This document shows positions 5,627-8,263 of a DNA stretch of 8,263 bases, piece by piece. Location of the stretch: contig DNPI01000234.1 in the NCBI GenBank assembly GCA_003501525.1, forward strand, positions 4,664 to 12,926, in the 5' to 3' direction. The stretch is from Planctomycetota bacterium. GTDB lineage: Bacteria > Planctomycetota > UBA1135. The translations under genes and the position numbers were made by a program. The stretch's first letter is position 1, and each line of letters opens with the position of its first letter. The notes below the pieces were generated by a model, which saw nothing but the letters and a program-made list of their open reading frames with translations, was not told where the DNA came from and searched no databases.

Positions 5627-7879
5627 ATGCCCTCCATCGAGAGCACTCCCAGTCAAGTCGCTGCAGTTTATGCGCGAAGTCGCGAAGCATTAGACATCAT
5701 CCAAAATCGCGAGGCGAGACCGCTCACCTTGGCCGAAAAAAACCTGTTCGGGCATTTAGACAACCCTGTTGAGCAGGAACTAAAAGCCGGAGAAGCTTAT
5801 CTCCAGCTCCGCCCCGACCGCGTCGCATTGCAAGATGCGACCGCGCAAATGGCATTACTCCAATTCATGATGACGGGGCGGGAAGAATCAGCAGTGCCAA
5901 CAACCGTTCACTGCGACCACTTGGTGCGAGCCCGGGCCGGCGCCACTGAAGACTTAGAAATCGCTGGCGAGGAGAACAAAGAGGTCTATGACTTTCTCTC
6001 GAATGTTTCCAGCCGATACGGCCTCGGCTTCTGGAAGCCGGGGGCGGGAATTATCCACCAAACCGTGCTCGAAAATTACGCTTTCCCGGGCGGACTGATG
6101 CTAGGGACTGACTCCCACACACCTAATGGCGGAGGGCTGGGAATGGCTGCAATAGGGGTGGGAGGGGCCGACGCCGCGGACGTAATGGCTGGCCTTGCCT
6201 GGGAAGTCCTCCAGCCCCGCATACTCGGAGTAAAGCTAACCGGATCCCTAAAGGGCTGGGCCGCGCCCAAAGATGTCATCCTGAAGCTGCTTGGGATTCT
6301 CTCAGTCAAGGGTGGCACAAACAGAATCGTTGAGTATTTCGGCGAAGGGACCTCTTCCATTAGCTGCACAGGGAAAGCCACTATTTGCAATATGGGAGCC
6401 GAGCTAGGAGCCACCTGCTCTATATTCCCCTGGGACACAAGAATGGCAGATTACCTCTCTGCCACCGGGAGGGCCGATATCGCACAACTCGCCGAAGAAA
6501 ATTCGGATTTACTAACAAGCGACAATAATGCTCCGTACGACGAGGTTGTAGAAATCGATTTAACCTCGCTTGAACCCCACCTAGTCGGACCCCACACGCC
6601 CGATCTCGCCCGGCCTATCAGCGAAGTCGCAGATGCTGTAAAAAATGAATCCTATCCGGACACTATCCGCTACGCGCTGATTGGATCCTGTACCAATTCC
6701 TCCTACGAGGACATTGGCCGAGCAGTGGACATTGCTCTGCAGGCAAAAGATCACGGGGCTCCCCTAGCCTCACCTCTGATGATAAGTCCAGGGTCAGAGC
6801 AAATCTTCGAAACCATCCGCCGCGATGGGCAAATGGAAACCCTCGAGTCAATTGGCGCAACCGTGCTCGCCAACGCCTGCGGTCCCTGTATCGGCCAATG
6901 GCAACGGGAAGACATCGAGGAAGGAGAACGCAATAGCATTGTCACCTCTTTTAATCGAAATTTTAAAGGAAGAAATGACGCCAACACGGAAACCCTCGGC
7001 TTCATTGGTAGTCCCGAGCTTGTAATGGCCTTGGCCCTTGGGGGACGACTCTCTTTTAACCCCATCGAGGACCCCATCGAGGGTGGCGGCGGTGAAAGCT
7101 GGCGTTTGCGGCCGCCAGCCCCAGCTCCAGATATTCCACCTGACGGATTTGTTCGCAGCGCCGCAGGCTACCAAGCACCATCCACAGGGAACCGCGACAG
7201 AGGCATCTCCGTAAGCCCAGAATCAGAGAGGCTGCAACTCCTGCAGCCTTTCGAACCTCTGCCGCTGGAGGCATACGAAGACCTGGCCCTGCTAATAAAG
7301 ACACAAGGGAAAACCACCACGGATCAGATTTCTCCGGCAGGCCCGTGGCTGAGATTTCGCGGCCACCTTGATCGCATCTCTGACAATATGCTTACTGGGG
7401 CTCTTAACGCCTTCACCGGTGCAAGCGGAGTCACCCTCAATCCCCTTACAAAAGAGGCGGCTCCCGTCCCTGTCGTCGCTCGTGCGCTAAAGGCCTCCGG
7501 GCAGCCTTGGATTGTGGTTGGAGACGAAAACTATGGGGAGGGCAGCAGTCGCGAGCACGCCGCAATGAGCCCGCGCTTTCTTGGGTGCGCCGCCGTTGTA
7601 GTTCGCAGCTTCGCGCGCATCCACGAAACCAACCTAAAAAAACAAGGTGTCCTGCCTTTCACGTTCGCCGACCCTGCTGACTGGGAAAAAGTCTGTGAAG
7701 ATGACGCCTTGTCCATCGAAGGACTCGGCACCCTCGAGCCCGGCAGTCCCGTCGCTTTAAGATTACAGCACACCAACGGAACAGAAACCCGCTGCATGCT
7801 CTCGCACACCCTGAACAGAGAGCAAATTTCCTGGTGGAAGGCTGGGTCGGCATTGAACTCACTGCGACAAGGCTCATAG
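5627..7879 (+). CDS. acn: Aconitate hydratase, mitochondrial type
   Basis: This 750-residue enzyme of the TCA cycle interconverts citrate and isocitrate through cis-aconitate in the cytosol. Its length and residue numbering track mammalian mitochondrial aconitase almost one to one rather than the ~900-residue AcnA/IRP or AcnB types. The [4Fe-4S] cluster ligands are Cys355 in GSCTNSS and Cys418/Cys421 in ACGPCIG, each three below the pig numbering (358, 421, 424). Other landmarks are HCDH 95-98, GTDSHTPNGGGLG 160-172, the linker around 480-545 (Gly- and Pro-rich), DQISPAGPW 566-574, and the swivel-domain active site GEGSSREHAA 637-646, whose Ser640/641 corresponds to the catalytic Ser642. All key residues are present. 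The gene follows the SatD-like gene by 37 nt and precedes a DUF302 gene by 33 nt, so the three may form a unit. There is no Shine-Dalgarno sequence before the ATG. Confidence 0.97.
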   Translation: MPSIESTPSQVAAVYARSREALDIIQNREARPLTLAEKNLFGHLDNPVEQELKAGEAYLQLRPDRVALQDATAQMALLQFMMTGREESAVPTTVHCDHLVRARAGATEDLEIAGEENKEVYDFLSNVSSRYGLGFWKPGAGIIHQTVLENYAFPGGLMLGTDSHTPNGGGLGMAAIGVGGADAADVMAGLAWEVLQPRILGVKLTGSLKGWAAPKDVILKLLGILSVKGGTNRIVEYFGEGTSSISCTGKATICNMGAELGATCSIFPWDTRMADYLSATGRADIAQLAEENSDLLTSDNNAPYDEVVEIDLTSLEPHLVGPHTPDLARPISEVADAVKNESYPDTIRYALIGSCTNSSYEDIGRAVDIALQAKDHGAPLASPLMISPGSEQIFETIRRDGQMETLESIGATVLANACGPCIGQWQREDIEEGERNSIVTSFNRNFKGRNDANTETLGFIGSPELVMALALGGRLSFNPIEDPIEGGGGESWRLRPPAPAPDIPPDGFVRSAAGYQAPSTGNRDRGISVSPESERLQLLQPFEPLPLEAYEDLALLIKTQGKTTTDQISPAGPWLRFRGHLDRISDNMLTGALNAFTGASGVTLNPLTKEAAPVPVVARALKASGQPWIVVGDENYGEGSSREHAAMSPRFLGCAAVVVRSFARIHETNLKKQGVLPFTFADPADWEKVCEDDALSIEGLGTLEPGSPVALRLQHTNGTETRCMLSHTLNREQISWWKAGSALNSLRQGS

Positions 7880-7912
7880 GCACACATAACCAACTAAAAA
7901 TCACTCCCCACA

Positions 7913-8263
7913 ATGACCTCCTCTTCCTCCATTTTCGAATCCGAACTAAGCGTGGACGATACCGCCGCAGCTCTGGAAGCTGCCGCAGCAGAAGCCAACT
8001 GGGGGCATTTGGCAACGCACGACCTCGCTGCGCGAATGGCGGCACGCGGTATTCACTTCCCTGTCCCTGTCCGGATTGTTGAGATTTGTCATCCGGAGTA
8101 TGCGAATGGGGTACTAAGCGATGACCTCGAAATTAGCGCTGCAATGCCCTGCCGAGTTGCAATCTTTGAAAAAGAAGGAAAAACGTGGATGTCCACGATT
8201 CTCCCGAGCAAAATCCTGCCTCACTACTCAATGGGTGAAAACGGAAACGCCGCCGGAGAGACC
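7913..8263 (+). CDS. DUF302 domain protein, 3' end outside window
   Basis: An open frame from ATG 7913 runs 117 codons to the window edge with no stop. After a Ser- and Ala-rich N-terminus (1-30), residues about 35-101 match the DUF302 pattern: HDLAARMAARGIHFP (36-50), then VRIVEICHPEYANGVL (53-68) and the hallmark MPCRVAIFEKEGKTW (78-92). Cys59 and Cys80 are the usual DUF302 Cys positions, although the Asn that normally follows the first Cys is His60. The function of DUF302 proteins is not established; they are small, usually dimeric domains found alone or fused to other modules. Only 33 nt separate it from aconitase, so readthrough from acn is likely. No signal peptide is evident. The start is fixed by the lack of other in-frame ATGs close to the aconitase stop; no Shine-Dalgarno sequence is visible. 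Confidence 0.78.
   Translation, partial: MTSSSSIFESELSVDDTAAALEAAAAEANWGHLATHDLAARMAARGIHFPVPVRIVEICHPEYANGVLSDDLEISAAMPCRVAIFEKEGKTWMSTILPSKILPHYSMGENGNAAGET

Noticed and set aside
6751..7174. Overlapping minus-strand ORFs of 108 residues
   Set aside because: They are shadows of the aconitase cluster-binding and linker region.
7834..8082. 82-residue plus-strand ORF across the acn end
   Set aside because: It is in a different frame from both aconitase and the DUF302 protein, and overlaps both; it has no recognisable domain.

Overview
The window carries eight genes, two of them cut by its edges, plus one probable small lipoprotein gene. The left edge holds the last 68 codons of a succinate dehydrogenase/fumarate reductase iron-sulfur subunit (sdhB-like). 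No predicted ORF shows this gene directly, because its start lies outside the window. It is followed after 16 nt by a small CYTH-domain protein on the same strand. Facing that pair on the minus strand is a two-gene unit: a short-chain dehydrogenase/reductase, then 23 nt downstream a secreted S46-family dipeptidyl peptidase. The peptidase carries the Arg that marks acidic-residue-specific DPP11 enzymes.

A 61-nt divergent spacer separates the SDR from a plus-strand tRNA-dihydrouridine synthase. The 357-nt gap after the synthase is mostly filled, on the minus strand, by a 69-residue Cys-rich protein with a clear lipobox. The plus strand then continues with a protein whose C-terminus looks like the helix-turn-helix end of SatD-family proteins, a mitochondrial-type aconitase, and the start of a DUF302 protein that runs off the right edge.

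Most genes are housekeeping or metabolic. SdhB and aconitase belong to the TCA cycle, Dus to tRNA modification, and S46 to peptide nutrition at the cell envelope. No phage, IS element, CRISPR array, tRNA or rRNA was seen. The organism is a bacterium with an outer membrane or at least a lipoprotein/Sec export system. GC content is roughly mid-50s percent by eye, and almost no start codon has a recognisable Shine-Dalgarno sequence. S46 peptidase, mitochondrial-type aconitase and SD-poor starts together suggest the Bacteroidota/Verrucomicrobiota side of the tree, and Verrucomicrobiota is my best guess, but this is inference and not proven by the sequence.

I see no clear multi-gene novel system. 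The least explained items are the small Cys-rich lipoprotein, the divergent SatD-like regulator next to aconitase, and the CYTH protein that lacks the signature Lys.
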